Below are positions 26,701 through 33,841 of a DNA stretch of 52,556 nucleotides, piece by piece. How positions within the stretch are numbered: position 1 is the stretch's first letter; the number at the start of each line of letters is the position of its first letter. This stretch comes from Eubacterium sp. (GTDB lineage: Bacteria; Bacillota; Clostridia; Lachnospirales; Lachnospiraceae): the NCBI GenBank assembly GCA_024684035.1, contig JAIKXQ010000040.1, positions 1 to 52,556 of the forward strand. The letters are read 5' to 3'. A model generated the notes under the pieces. It was given only the letters and a program-made list of their open reading frames with translations, had not been told where the DNA came from and made no database searches. The translations under genes were made by a program, and so were the position numbers.

Positions 26701-28347
26701 TATGCCGCCAATCATTGTCTTGGCATGTTCCGACTCCGGAATGAAATTCTTAACGCTGACAATCCTCTCGCGCTGCGAGGAAGACAAAACCCCTGTCTGT
26801 TCTTCCCAGGAACTTCCATCCCCCAGTTTCTCCACGGTTTCGACAAAGCAGTCAAACATCTCGTCCAGCATGCCGTATGGAAACACCTCTTCCACAGCAT
26901 CCCACACGATCCGAAGGCCGCCATCGTCGTCAAACAGCTGAAAATCAAGCAGGACCTGCGGCGTCTGAGAGATCATGTAGTCGATATCCCCAAAGGCCTC
27001 TTTGAATGTTTCCGAGACCAGTGGACCGCCGAGATTGCAGGAAAACACAAAGGGAATTCCATTCTCCGCCACACCTTTTTTCTTCAGCTCACGAAGGATC
27101 TTTACCCCCGAGAAATCAGAATGATCTATGCTCTCCTGAAAGGCCTCTCCGGTTTCTTCCAGATATCCCGCAAAGCTCCGCGGCTTTTCAAAATTCAGCG
27201 GCACGAGGAGCAGATTCGTAAAATCAGCTACAACATTATCCACACCCTCTCCGATTCCCCTGTTGAACATGGGAAGATTCATGAGAAAGCTCTTGTTCTC
27301 ACTCCACCGGCTGAGCACATACCCATATGCCGTCAGCATCACCGCAGCCAGCGTACTGTTATGTTTCGCCGCGTTCTTTCTGATCACAGACACGATCTTA
27401 TCAGGGATCATTTTTTCATGCCTTGCAAAATGCAACTTCCCGGTATGGAGTCTGTCTTCCTTTACATATATTCTCGGAGCTCCGGGGAGCGTATCGAGTT
27501 TTGCTCTCCAATAAGCTTCCGCCTGTGCGACGGCTTCCTTTTTCTTCTCATTCGTATCCTTCAGATAACAGGCAAAATCCCATTCCTTCTCCACCGGCGG
27601 CATTTCATTCTTCTCATAAAGATTGGCAAGATCTCTCAGAAGGATCCTGAAAGAGTGCACATCGCACACCAGAAGATCAATATCAAAGTGCAGACGAAAT
27701 CTGTTCTCCCCGAGTACGCTTACTTTCAGTGTAAAGACTTCTCCCGCGGCGATATCCATTAGTCTGTGGGAAGACTGCTTTCTGATATCATCCAGAAACT
27801 TTCTCTGCCGCGCTTTATCCAGGGCGGCCAGGTCTGTCACCTTGAACTTTCCCGGATATCCCTCTCTGCCTACAACCTGTTTCCCCTCCTCCGTAAATTT
27901 CGCCCGAAGCATGGGATGATAATCAAAGAGAGTGTTCCACGCCCGTTCCAGCCTCTCAAGATCAAGAGCCTCCGCATTCACTTCAAAGTATCCGTGACAG
28001 CCCACATTTCCCAGGTAGTCCCCTCTTCTTCCAATCCAGTAGGCATACTGAACGTCCGTCATGTCAAAAGGTTCATACATGCTGACTTTCTTTTTGTTTC
28101 CGGTACTGCCCGGGACAGTCCTTTCCGATTCGCTGATGATCTTTGCCCAGCTGGAAACATTCGGATTCTTTATCAGCCTGGAAAATCTGATGCGGTAGCC
28201 TTCCTTCCTCCAATGAGACATCACTCGCATCACCGCAAGTGAACTGAGACCGGAATAGAGCAGGTTATCATCTGCCTCCACATCTGTTCCCAATTCCTCG
28301 CGGATATCCATCAGTAGTTTATTTCTTATCGCATCCAGTGTTATCAT
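20770..28347 (-). CDS. NRPS, ArCP-Cy-A-[E/MT]-PCP-Cy-A-PCP (HMWP2/PchE-like)
   Basis: A 2525-residue synthetase. Residues 1-80 are an aryl carrier protein with Ser36 in GLSSL. Cy1 starts at about 93 with DLLVCDVHS near 226. A1 core FTSGSTGTPKG is near 694; its pocket reads D-L-Y-N-F-S-M-I-W-K. A methyltransferase-like insert has a degenerate motif I, LEVGIRSCGLS, near 1147; in PchE/HMWP2 the equivalent insert is an epimerase. PCP1 GGDSLL is near 1406. Cy2 starts near 1478 with DNILMDGWS. A2 core YTSGTTGVPKG is near 2085, with pocket D-L-Y-N-L-S-L-I-W-K (cysteine). PCP2 GGDSLS is near 2475. Unlike HMWP2, the second module has its own A domain. Expected job: take the aryl starter and add two cyclised cysteines. 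ATGA overlap with the AMP ligase. Confidence 0.93.
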   Translation of the reverse strand: MITLDAIRNKLLMDIREELGTDVEADDNLLYSGLSSLAVMRVMSHWRKEGYRIRFSRLIKNPNVSSWAKIISESERTVPGSTGNKKKVSMYEPFDMTDVQYAYWIGRRGDYLGNVGCHGYFEVNAEALDLERLERAWNTLFDYHPMLRAKFTEEGKQVVGREGYPGKFKVTDLAALDKARQRKFLDDIRKQSSHRLMDIAAGEVFTLKVSVLGENRFRLHFDIDLLVCDVHSFRILLRDLANLYEKNEMPPVEKEWDFACYLKDTNEKKKEAVAQAEAYWRAKLDTLPGAPRIYVKEDRLHTGKLHFARHEKMIPDKIVSVIRKNAAKHNSTLAAVMLTAYGYVLSRWSENKSFLMNLPMFNRGIGEGVDNVVADFTNLLLVPLNFEKPRSFAGYLEETGEAFQESIDHSDFSGVKILRELKKKGVAENGIPFVFSCNLGGPLVSETFKEAFGDIDYMISQTPQVLLDFQLFDDDGGLRIVWDAVEEVFPYGMLDEMFDCFVETVEKLGDGSSWEEQTGVLSSSQRERIVSVKNFIPESEHAKTMIGGILEMAKRDPQATAVIEPETGKKVSRGELVRRGMGIASALKKNGLKKGDRVVVMAERRWETIASFLAVQLCGAAYIPVRADQPEARLASIISSSEAKLMLTYDSSRAEGMGIQAVNITEIPGEVEGYEENEASPEAVAYVIFTSGSTGTPKGVAISHKAAMNTICEINRMYKVGDGDVSIGVSSFDFDLSVYDVFGLLHAGGAYMIIPASDWRDAAKWAEYAEKYRVTIWNSVPAIAGMYQSELASRNQQNTCLRRIFLSGDWCPLELPELLKETMPAAELTVMGGATEAAIWSNYIDVSLPVPKEWKSVPYGKALKNQMYRVVDRNGEDVPDYCGGELLIGGAGVAEGYVGDRTLTEKKFFTEFGIRWYHTGDMGRIWMNGIIEFLGRMDTQMKIRGHRIEAGEIEAVIKGSPLVKETVVYAVGDSFDKKLVAAILPGKGEARSGLLSIAKEPDFDGTEDEAFYDLCRCLRSGYLEQAVAAVTGTESNLSADTISRLEKWKAESGAGESTKKTALGPENVREQIRKFMSPFSENWKGLLEGTKTAADIITSEEFVSPGEMMEATAIGRYSIDRIIDTVRAMDVKLEVQGRDLRILEVGIRSCGLSEKLRDEFPQAAYTILESSKYYLDRAKQVLGNNSHIEFVQGDISGLAVPELGEKTFDIIIFNNTLHQTDHIENALKNAGHLMEEGGRVVFAEITEIFPLADLSIELLGGNYRDLRKETGRMVLSKNEWLKEVERLGYIVEGVLPECGDPKGYVFVVSGSSVSYAKALKDARTRVNNALPAYMHPEKYIGITRMPVSANGKIDRKTLEVISAIRAEGEKAGEKLTTTERALSDLWKKILGSGAGKNSNFFQLGGDSLLATKLVIEMRKTFGVNFSIEKIFSYQTLEEMAEYLDENTENPEVLQKERESTFWTEDREHANDPFPLTDVQQAYWLGRTDLFRNGGMSTQCYFEMNCEDLDIQRAEGVLNRMITAYDTLRTVVLPDGLHQKTLRSVPKYRIAQYDLRSETESEKQRRLQEIREQSSHMQFEPGKWPMFDIRYVACEENRGRLMLDFDNILMDGWSMFYFMKEWKAVYDHPETEVLAPDITFRDYMMTYQKVSASGRYEEDLRYWRERIEEVYPAPELPVKNIEKREKIGFRRLRRSLDENIWKGIKQKLKKESITPAVFLLSVYAEVIARWSLSSRFSINLTTFNRHEFHPGVHRLLGDFTALTIHGIDMDSAETFLKRTAIIQKKMWQDLNHSYVTGVEIERWLTKRGRNGMMPVVYTCGLGLENGTERQYEGYLGEMLDGLSYTPQVWLDNQVSEEEGRLIVSWDYDHELFPGHMAEDMFEAYMELIERLAATKEMWTVGDRDLVDVRNRELIKDLNTTELALAHEDMLAGFRRSVQLYPDKICIRTEKESVTYKEADRRTDRIASWLCRNGVAKGDVVAINAVKGIGQILSTVAILKCGAVYLPLKQDNPFLRNKDIVERSGAKVVIVTDECERRDVTYTRDQITLMIGAEGEMTETEMAAEEAREENTSCAPEDLAYIIYTSGTTGVPKGVAISHGAAMNTIMDVNRRIRADGSDSVLQISDLSFDLSVYDIFGMFAVGGTIVVPAQDMVKEPSAWVKLMDAYGCTIWNSVPMYVQMLTAYLSGRKTREAFSLRTILMSGDWIPLGLYDEIKENLGEPDIYGLGGATECSIWSNIFKIEGIDKDWVSIPYGRPLANQRYYIYDRKLRDVPNLVPGDLYIAGAGLAQCYWRDEERTNESFFVHPVTKERLYRTGDKALYMEDGNICFCGREDSQVKRNGFRIELGEIDICIRNNTSIRNSTSIVEQDRIITFVTSEEKTDTTEIKEKLKEYLPEYMIPSDVIWIDSIPLSSNGKVDRKTLVRILRELEEKAGDRREEKSSRKLTETEEKVSAIWKEILGIAVVSPEDSFISLGGDSLSAVKTASEITSRLQVEITLGDVYEHQTLEALSSLIDTKLGEEECGEI

Positions 28348-29954
28348 TTCTTAACCTTTCTGCCATTCTCATATCTTCTGCGCAATTCTTTCTTGTCGAC
28401 CTTCCCGATATTCTTATACGGAAATTCGGTGACGATCATTATCTCATCCGGGATCTTATAGGCGGCGACCCCCATAGCCAGCATTTCTTCGACGATCTGT
28501 TTCCGGTGGATCTGTGTATCGGCGATCAGCGCCGCCACGGTTTTTTCTCCCATCTTTTCATCCTCGGCTCCGAAAACCGAGGCATCTTTTACAGAGCTGC
28601 ATTTTCTGAGCAGGGTCTCAACTTCGGAGGGAATGACATTTTCTCCCGCTCTGTTGATCTGTTCTCTCACCCTTCCCAGAATAACCAGATTGCCATGGAC
28701 ATCCATTTTTGCCTTGTCTCCTGTCCTGAAAAAACCATCTTTCGTGAAGAGCGTCTTGTTCAACGTATCATTCTTGTAATAGCCGCCAAATGTATAAGGT
28801 CCCTTCTCAATCAGTTCCCCTTCTTCTCCGCGACTGACATCTATTCCGTCTTCGTTGATGATCCTCATGATGTCATACCTGGACACCGGCTTGCCCTGTG
28901 TATTCAGAGCCACTTCGTCTTCGTCGTCGATCTCGGTAAAACAGGAGATTCCCTCGCCCAGTCCATATCCATTTTGTATTTTCACTCCAAAGACCTCTTT
29001 CACCTGTTCTCCAAGCGACCGGTCAATCTTGGCAGCTCCGGTGATAATCAACTGCAGGGAGGAAAAATCTGTTCCGGAATATCGGGCAGCCTCCAGCCAT
29101 CCCTGAAGCAGCGCCGGAACGATCGTCACCACGTTTACTCCATACTCCTCGATCATGTCAAAAGCCTCCTCCGGAAAAGGAAGCTCCGGAAGCACCACTG
29201 CCCCGCCCTTCAGTAAAGCCCCCAACATTCCCGGATTTGCCAGAGCAAAATCATGGGATACCGAAAGCGGGGTCAGAAACACGGTTTTTTCGTCAAAGCG
29301 GCTTCTTTCCGCACACCTTTCCACGTTGTACAAATACGCTTCCTGAAGTTTGGGAATGATCTTCGGCGCGCCGGTAGTACCGCCGGAGAGAAGAAATACC
29401 GCCGGAATGTTGTATACGGATCGGTTCTCTCTGTCCTCCTCCCACAGATACGCCTCCTGCAGATCATACGAAGGAATATTTCCTTCTATTCCACTGTCTT
29501 TTCCGGTAATCATCAGCTTCAGTCCGGCGACCGAAGCGACGACTTCTTCTGTCATCTCTTTCCAGTTTCCGATAAATCCACTGTTCACGGACACATAGGC
29601 TTTTGCCTCCACCGTATTACCGACACAACTGATCTCGGCACTTCTATGTTCCTGAAGCATCAATACCGGCACCGCTCCGGCGGCCATTGTCCCCAAAAGA
29701 ACAATAGCGTAATCTCTGCTGTTTCCGATCTGAAGAATCACCCTGTCCCCCCGCTCTATGCCATGAGAGCTCAGGAATCCACCAAAAGAAAGAAGCCTGT
29801 CGGATAGCTGCCGATAAGTGATGGCTCCTTCAGCGTCGTAGACCGCGATCTTCTCCGGATAGCGCTTCGCCATCTCCAGAAATCTGTCTACAATCGTTTC
29901 CCTGCTCAAGATACCGCTGCTCTCATATAATCTGATCTCTTCATCAAAATTCAT
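28344..29954 (-). CDS. Aryl-acid AMP ligase for the NRPS starter unit (DhbE/YbtE/PchD family)
   Basis: A 536-residue stand-alone adenylation enzyme that should activate an aromatic acid and load it on the ArCP. Core motifs: LLSGGTTGAPKIIPK, NTQGKPVSRYD, FFRTGDKAKMD, RVREQINRAGENV, and C-terminal KNIGKVDKKEL (catalytic Lys). Against DhbE as I recall it, the pocket segment HNYPLSSPG is here HDFALANPG. Asn235, which holds the 2-hydroxyl of salicylate or dihydroxybenzoate, is Asp235, and residue 240 is Asn. FGMAEGLVNYT becomes YGLGEGISCFT. The acid used is therefore probably not plain salicylate. The ATG follows the reductase stop with no gap. Confidence 0.9.
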   Translation of the reverse strand: MNFDEEIRLYESSGILSRETIVDRFLEMAKRYPEKIAVYDAEGAITYRQLSDRLLSFGGFLSSHGIERGDRVILQIGNSRDYAIVLLGTMAAGAVPVLMLQEHRSAEISCVGNTVEAKAYVSVNSGFIGNWKEMTEEVVASVAGLKLMITGKDSGIEGNIPSYDLQEAYLWEEDRENRSVYNIPAVFLLSGGTTGAPKIIPKLQEAYLYNVERCAERSRFDEKTVFLTPLSVSHDFALANPGMLGALLKGGAVVLPELPFPEEAFDMIEEYGVNVVTIVPALLQGWLEAARYSGTDFSSLQLIITGAAKIDRSLGEQVKEVFGVKIQNGYGLGEGISCFTEIDDEDEVALNTQGKPVSRYDIMRIINEDGIDVSRGEEGELIEKGPYTFGGYYKNDTLNKTLFTKDGFFRTGDKAKMDVHGNLVILGRVREQINRAGENVIPSEVETLLRKCSSVKDASVFGAEDEKMGEKTVAALIADTQIHRKQIVEEMLAMGVAAYKIPDEIMIVTEFPYKNIGKVDKKELRRRYENGRKVKK

Positions 29955-30542
29955 TTATATCTCATCTTCCTCCATCACCATATCCTGAACCACGTTCAAC
30001 CACTCAGCCCGTTCCTTCTCCGTGCTGCGAATCACCCCGTAGAAATTTCTACGCTTAAAATCCGTGATCCCGCACATCCCGAATACACAGTTTTTCCAGA
30101 GATTCTCCAGGGGATCCCCGTACAACTTCATCTCGGTATCCTCCGGAGTATTGGATGTATTAAAGACCATCGCCTTTTTCCCGTTTAATAATCCTATGGA
30201 CCTCCCAAAGGGATCGAACCGGTATGCCACGCCTCTTCGGAAAATCCTGTCAATCCAACCCTTGAGCAATCCCGGAGGCATCCCCCACCAGTTCGGATGA
30301 ACAACGACAATCACATCGCTGTCCAACAGTTCTGCGCAGGTTTTTTCCACATACTCATCCAGCCCCTCGGTTGTTCTGGCGTCGATCTCATTCTGTGGAA
30401 GAGCCGGCGAAACCCCCTCTCTGTAAAGGTCGTGATAATAGATGCGATTTCCCGCGTTTTCAAATATCCGCCGCACTCTTTCCGCAATGGCGTGATTAAA
30501 GCTTTCCTCATGAGCGTTGCACACGATGATCATTACATTCAT
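29955..30542 (-). CDS. NAD(P)H-dependent FMN oxidoreductase, flavodoxin-like fold
   Basis: A 195-residue protein of the NQO/KefF/MdaB flavodoxin-2 fold: IIVCNAHEESFNHAIAERV at the start (phosphate loop) and HPNWWGMPPGLLKGWIDRIF at about residue 83 (flavin edge). It reduces quinones or other small electron acceptors with FMN. Within the operon it could reduce ferric metallophore to free iron, or act on the aryl precursor; the sequence does not decide. ATGA overlap with the thioesterase gene. Confidence 0.8.
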   Translation of the reverse strand: MNVMIIVCNAHEESFNHAIAERVRRIFENAGNRIYYHDLYREGVSPALPQNEIDARTTEGLDEYVEKTCAELLDSDVIVVVHPNWWGMPPGLLKGWIDRIFRRGVAYRFDPFGRSIGLLNGKKAMVFNTSNTPEDTEMKLYGDPLENLWKNCVFGMCGITDFKRRNFYGVIRSTEKERAEWLNVVQDMVMEEDEI

Positions 30543-31300
30543 ATTTTGATATACTCCTTAGCGTTGTTTCTCAAAATGAGATCACCTATGCGCGCAATGA
30601 CCTCATCTTCATGTTTCTTAATATAGAAATGATCTCCCGGATATACCCGGCTGTAAAAATCTCCCGTCGTATACTCCCTCCACGCAAGAATACTGTCGTA
30701 TTCCGCCTCCCGGTCCTGTGAGCCGCAGAGTGCGAGAATCGGGCAATTCAACTTGTACTTCAGCTGCTCATCATATGTTTCATCCAGAACAAAATCCGCC
30801 CGGAGCATAGGAATAAAGTATTCAAGCGCAGCAGGATTTTCCAGAAGTTCTCCGGGTATACCATTGAACTTCACAAGTTCTTCGATGAACATATCCTTAG
30901 GGAGATGACTGAGAGGTTTTTCCACCGGACAATTCATCGTCTTGCTGGCTGATACAATCAATCCGGCTATCCGGATTCCACTATCCTGTAAGATCCTGGC
31001 CGTTTCTGCGGCAATCTTCGCCCCCATACTGTGCCCAAACAGATAAAGCGGGTTCTCTCTGTAATATGAGATTCTTGCCACAAGATCATCCAGCAGCTTT
31101 TCCATAGATGTATAGGGCTCCTCCGTGAGCCGGTCTTCTCGACCCGGAAGCTGGATCGCACAGACCGCAGCTTTTTCACCGATCTTTTCCTGCCACCCTC
31201 TGTACGCGGAGGCTGCGCCTCCTGCATAGGGAAAACACAGAAGGATCGGACAATGGTCTTTTACCTTTTCCAGTCCCCTTATTAGTTGTATTCTACTCAA
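30539..31300 (-). CDS. Type II thioesterase (YbtT/GrsT family)
   Basis: A 253-residue alpha/beta hydrolase with LLCFPYAGGAASAYRGW near the start, the nucleophile elbow FGHSMGA (Ser at about 91), the acid in GSQDREAEYD and the His in PGDHFYI near 230. It clears misloaded or stalled groups from carrier domains of the two synthetases. First gene of the 26-kb operon. The start is TTG 31298-31300 with AGGAG six bases upstream; no ATG is available nearby. About 70 bases of leader separate it from the promoter. Confidence 0.9.
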   Translation of the reverse strand: MSRIQLIRGLEKVKDHCPILLCFPYAGGAASAYRGWQEKIGEKAAVCAIQLPGREDRLTEEPYTSMEKLLDDLVARISYYRENPLYLFGHSMGAKIAAETARILQDSGIRIAGLIVSASKTMNCPVEKPLSHLPKDMFIEELVKFNGIPGELLENPAALEYFIPMLRADFVLDETYDEQLKYKLNCPILALCGSQDREAEYDSILAWREYTTGDFYSRVYPGDHFYIKKHEDEVIARIGDLILRNNAKEYIKI

Positions 31301-31357
31301 TTCCGTCTCCTGTTTCTGATGTATACTTTTTGCGACACAATCTTGCTTGACTTTATA

Positions 31358-31373
31358 GTTAGACGTTGCTAAT
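31358..31373. promoter_or_regulatory. Operator dyad 1, GTTAG-N6-CTAAT
   Basis: GTTAGACGTTGCTAAT. Its reverse complement matches operator 2 (35648-35663) at 12 of 16 positions, with both half-sites TTAGCA and TCTAAC kept. It overlaps the start point of the biosynthetic operon and would lie in the core of any plus-strand promoter of the divergent regulator (a weak one is TTGACT 31347-31352, 17 bases, TAATCT 31370-31375), so one bound protein could control both directions. Confidence 0.65.
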
Positions 31374-31374
31374 C

Positions 31375-31403
31375 TTTATATGAGACATCGAACTTTATGA
31401 CAA
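31375..31403 (-). promoter_or_regulatory. Promoter of the metallophore biosynthesis operon
   Basis: Read on the minus strand: -35 TTGTCA (31398-31403), 17-base spacer, -10 TATAAA (31375-31380). The expected transcription start is near 31368, inside the 16-base dyad at 31358-31373. Placement of the dyad over the start point suggests repression. Confidence 0.7.
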
Positions 31404-31427
31404 TGTACCATTTTTGCACAACGAAAT

Positions 31428-32117
31428 ATGTTGCCTGGGCAACGTTTATTTGAAAAAATGATTAAAATATTGAATAAATTAAGATTATTTGACGGATTTG
31501 ATAACCGCGAAATCAGAAATATGCTGGCGCATGTCTACCACTATTCCTGCCATTACAAAAAAAACAGCTACATATACACTCCGGGCGACTGCATCAATTG
31601 TCTGACCATCATTTTCTCCGGAGAAATCGACGCCCTCTTCTTTACCGCCGAAGGAAAAGAATGCCTTGTATCCCGGGCAGTATCCGGTCAGATCATAGGT
31701 TTGGGCAATGCTTTCCGGGAGGGCAGCGACTCAAATATTTATTATCGATCCGCATCCCCGGCAGAAGTCTTATTCATCGATTTTCATTCGCTGTTTACGT
31801 ATCTGTACAGTGATCCGAATCTGGCGAAACTGTTATGGAACATGCTCAGCGAGCTGTCGCACATCAATGCCTGTTTATACAAAAAAATACAGCTCATCAC
31901 GCAATCTACGCTGCGTGACAAGCTGCTGGTTTATTTCGCTGATATAAGTCAGACCTCTCCCTCGGATTCTTTTCGACTTCCCATGACCAGGGAACACCTG
32001 GCCAACTATATAGGCTCGGAAAGAAGTTCTGTGTGCAGAGAACTGGCCAGAATGCAGCAGGAAAATCTCATTGATATAACGTCAAATCATATCACCCTTC
32101 TGAAAAACGAGGATTAA
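31428..32117 (+). CDS. Crp/Fnr-family transcriptional regulator
   Basis: A 229-residue regulator: cyclic-nucleotide-binding-like beta-barrel (about 15-130, with IIFSGEIDALF and GQIIGLGNAF), dimer helix, then a winged HTH at about 186-210 (MTREHLANYIGSERSSVCREL). The recognition helix keeps the CRP Arg180/Arg185 positions but has Ser where CRP has Glu181. Cysteines at 41, 55, 58 and 79, two as CxxC, could bind a metal or sense redox. It diverges from the metallophore operon and shares its operator region, so it is the likely local regulator. Start uncertain: ATG 31428 or ATG 31458; neither has a clear ribosome site. Its stop overlaps the convergent ABC gene stop (TTAA). Confidence 0.85.
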   Translation: MLPGQRLFEKMIKILNKLRLFDGFDNREIRNMLAHVYHYSCHYKKNSYIYTPGDCINCLTIIFSGEIDALFFTAEGKECLVSRAVSGQIIGLGNAFREGSDSNIYYRSASPAEVLFIDFHSLFTYLYSDPNLAKLLWNMLSELSHINACLYKKIQLITQSTLRDKLLVYFADISQTSPSDSFRLPMTREHLANYIGSERSSVCRELARMQQENLIDITSNHITLLKNED

Positions 32118-33841
32118 CACGCCTCACTCTCACATTGAAGCGTGTACAACTTCTTATAAATGTCACAGTTCGACATGAGCTGTTCATGCGTCCCTTCTCC
32201 TGCCACCTGTCCTTTGTCAAGGACAACGATCTTATCGCAACCTACGATCGACCGTAATCTGTGGGCAATCATCAAAACGGTTCTTCCCTTCGTCAGACGC
32301 TCAATGGCCGCCTGAATCCTGGTTTCTGTTTCCGGATCGATGGAGGCTGTACTCTCATCCAACAGAACAATGGGGGCATTCTTGAGAAAGGCTCTGGCAA
32401 TCGAAAGCCTCTGCCGTTCTCCTCCCGATAAGGTGTGACCGTTCTCGCCGATCACCGTATCCATCCCCTCCGGAAGCTTTTCGATAAACGACATACACTG
32501 CGCATACTCCGCCGCGCGGTACACTTCTTCTCTGGTCGCATTCCGGTTTCCAATCAGGATATTATTGTAGATCGTGTCATTGAACAATGTGACGTCCTGA
32601 AACACGATAGAGAAATACTTAAATAATTCTTCCGGCGCCGTGCAGCGAACTTCCTGTCCTCCCACTGTGATGCTTCCCGCATCCGCGTCCCACAATCTGG
32701 CCGCCAGTCTGCAGATCGTACTTTTTCCACTTCCGGAAGCCCCAACCAAAGCCGTGTACTCTCCCTGATCCGCTGTAAAACTGACGCCGCTCAAAACCTT
32801 CTCTTTGTTTCCATAGGAGAAATCCACATCCCGGAAACATATATCATAATTGGAGAGATCCACATCGGTTACACCGGTCTGCTCTTTATACTCCATGATA
32901 TCTGCAATTCGTGTACCTGCCACCTTTGACGCAATAACCGCCCCCAGATTCTCACAGGTAAAGGATAAAGGCTCATAGATCCAAACGGACATGAGAAGAA
33001 AAGTGAAGAAAGTCTCCGGAGAGATATCTCCTTTTATCAGGAGATCTGCTCCGTATATTGCCACAATACCAATTCCCATACGAAGAAAGTTAAACGCCAT
33101 GGAAACACAGAGACCGGCCAGGAACTCAAAAAGGATGAGACGCGGGACAAGCTTTTTCATTCTTTCCCCAAGTCTTTTCTGATATCCCTCAATATTGCCC
33201 GAGATCTTCAACACTTTGATATTGTCCAGATATTCCTGGATCATATCCGAGATTCCGATCCTTGCTATGCGATTCTTCAGATGTGTCCTTCCGGAAACCC
33301 GGTCACTAAGGGACATACTGAGAAGTACAAGGGGAATCACCGCCAACAGAGCAAGTGTCATTTTCACATTTACAAAGAACATAACGAGGATGGACACCGC
33401 TACTGCCAGAAATCCGCCGATCATTTCCGTGAGCTGATTCGCCATCACTCCCTCCAGTGTTCCGATATCATCCATGACCGTTGAAGTCAGGTCGCTCAGA
33501 TCGTGCTTGGACAGATAGCTTTCCGGAAGCCTTCTGAGTTTATCCGCCACGCCCATGCGAAGATTATTGTTCTCTCCCATTGCGCTCAAATACTTCATCC
33601 TGTACATCTTTTTGTAACTGAAAAACATCACCAGGACAAACAGGATCCCCACTGCCATATACAGTGGCAGCTGAAAGCACTCCTCTCCGTTCGTGCCGGC
33701 GTTTTTCAACATCACCGCCAACACGTGTATGATCAGAACCATAGGAAGCATACACGTAATCTGAAAAACCGCAAGCCAGATCGATGATCCAAGGATCGCT
33801 TTCTTTCCGGCTTCTGTTATATATTTATACCCCTTAAGCAT
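32114..33841 (-). CDS. ABC transporter, fused membrane and ATP-binding domains (YbtQ-like half)
   Basis: A 575-residue half-transporter: six membrane helices (about 20-310) and an ATPase domain with GASGSGKSTIC, LSGGERQRLS, VLLDESTASID and MIAHRLRSI. It pairs with the overlapping upstream gene as a heterodimer. YbtP/YbtQ and IrtAB have this exporter-type fold yet import ferric siderophores, so the direction (secretion or uptake of the metallophore) is not settled by sequence. Start ATG overlaps the partner stop by eight bases. Confidence 0.9.
   Translation of the reverse strand: MLKGYKYITEAGKKAILGSSIWLAVFQITCMLPMVLIIHVLAVMLKNAGTNGEECFQLPLYMAVGILFVLVMFFSYKKMYRMKYLSAMGENNNLRMGVADKLRRLPESYLSKHDLSDLTSTVMDDIGTLEGVMANQLTEMIGGFLAVAVSILVMFFVNVKMTLALLAVIPLVLLSMSLSDRVSGRTHLKNRIARIGISDMIQEYLDNIKVLKISGNIEGYQKRLGERMKKLVPRLILFEFLAGLCVSMAFNFLRMGIGIVAIYGADLLIKGDISPETFFTFLLMSVWIYEPLSFTCENLGAVIASKVAGTRIADIMEYKEQTGVTDVDLSNYDICFRDVDFSYGNKEKVLSGVSFTADQGEYTALVGASGSGKSTICRLAARLWDADAGSITVGGQEVRCTAPEELFKYFSIVFQDVTLFNDTIYNNILIGNRNATREEVYRAAEYAQCMSFIEKLPEGMDTVIGENGHTLSGGERQRLSIARAFLKNAPIVLLDESTASIDPETETRIQAAIERLTKGRTVLMIAHRLRSIVGCDKIVVLDKGQVAGEGTHEQLMSNCDIYKKLYTLQCESEAC

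Noticed and set aside
31358-31373. A DtxR/IdeR box
   Set aside because: DtxR boxes have GTTAG and CTAAC almost touching; here the half-sites are six bases apart in all copies, which fits Crp/Fnr geometry better. A DtxR-family protein encoded elsewhere is not excluded.
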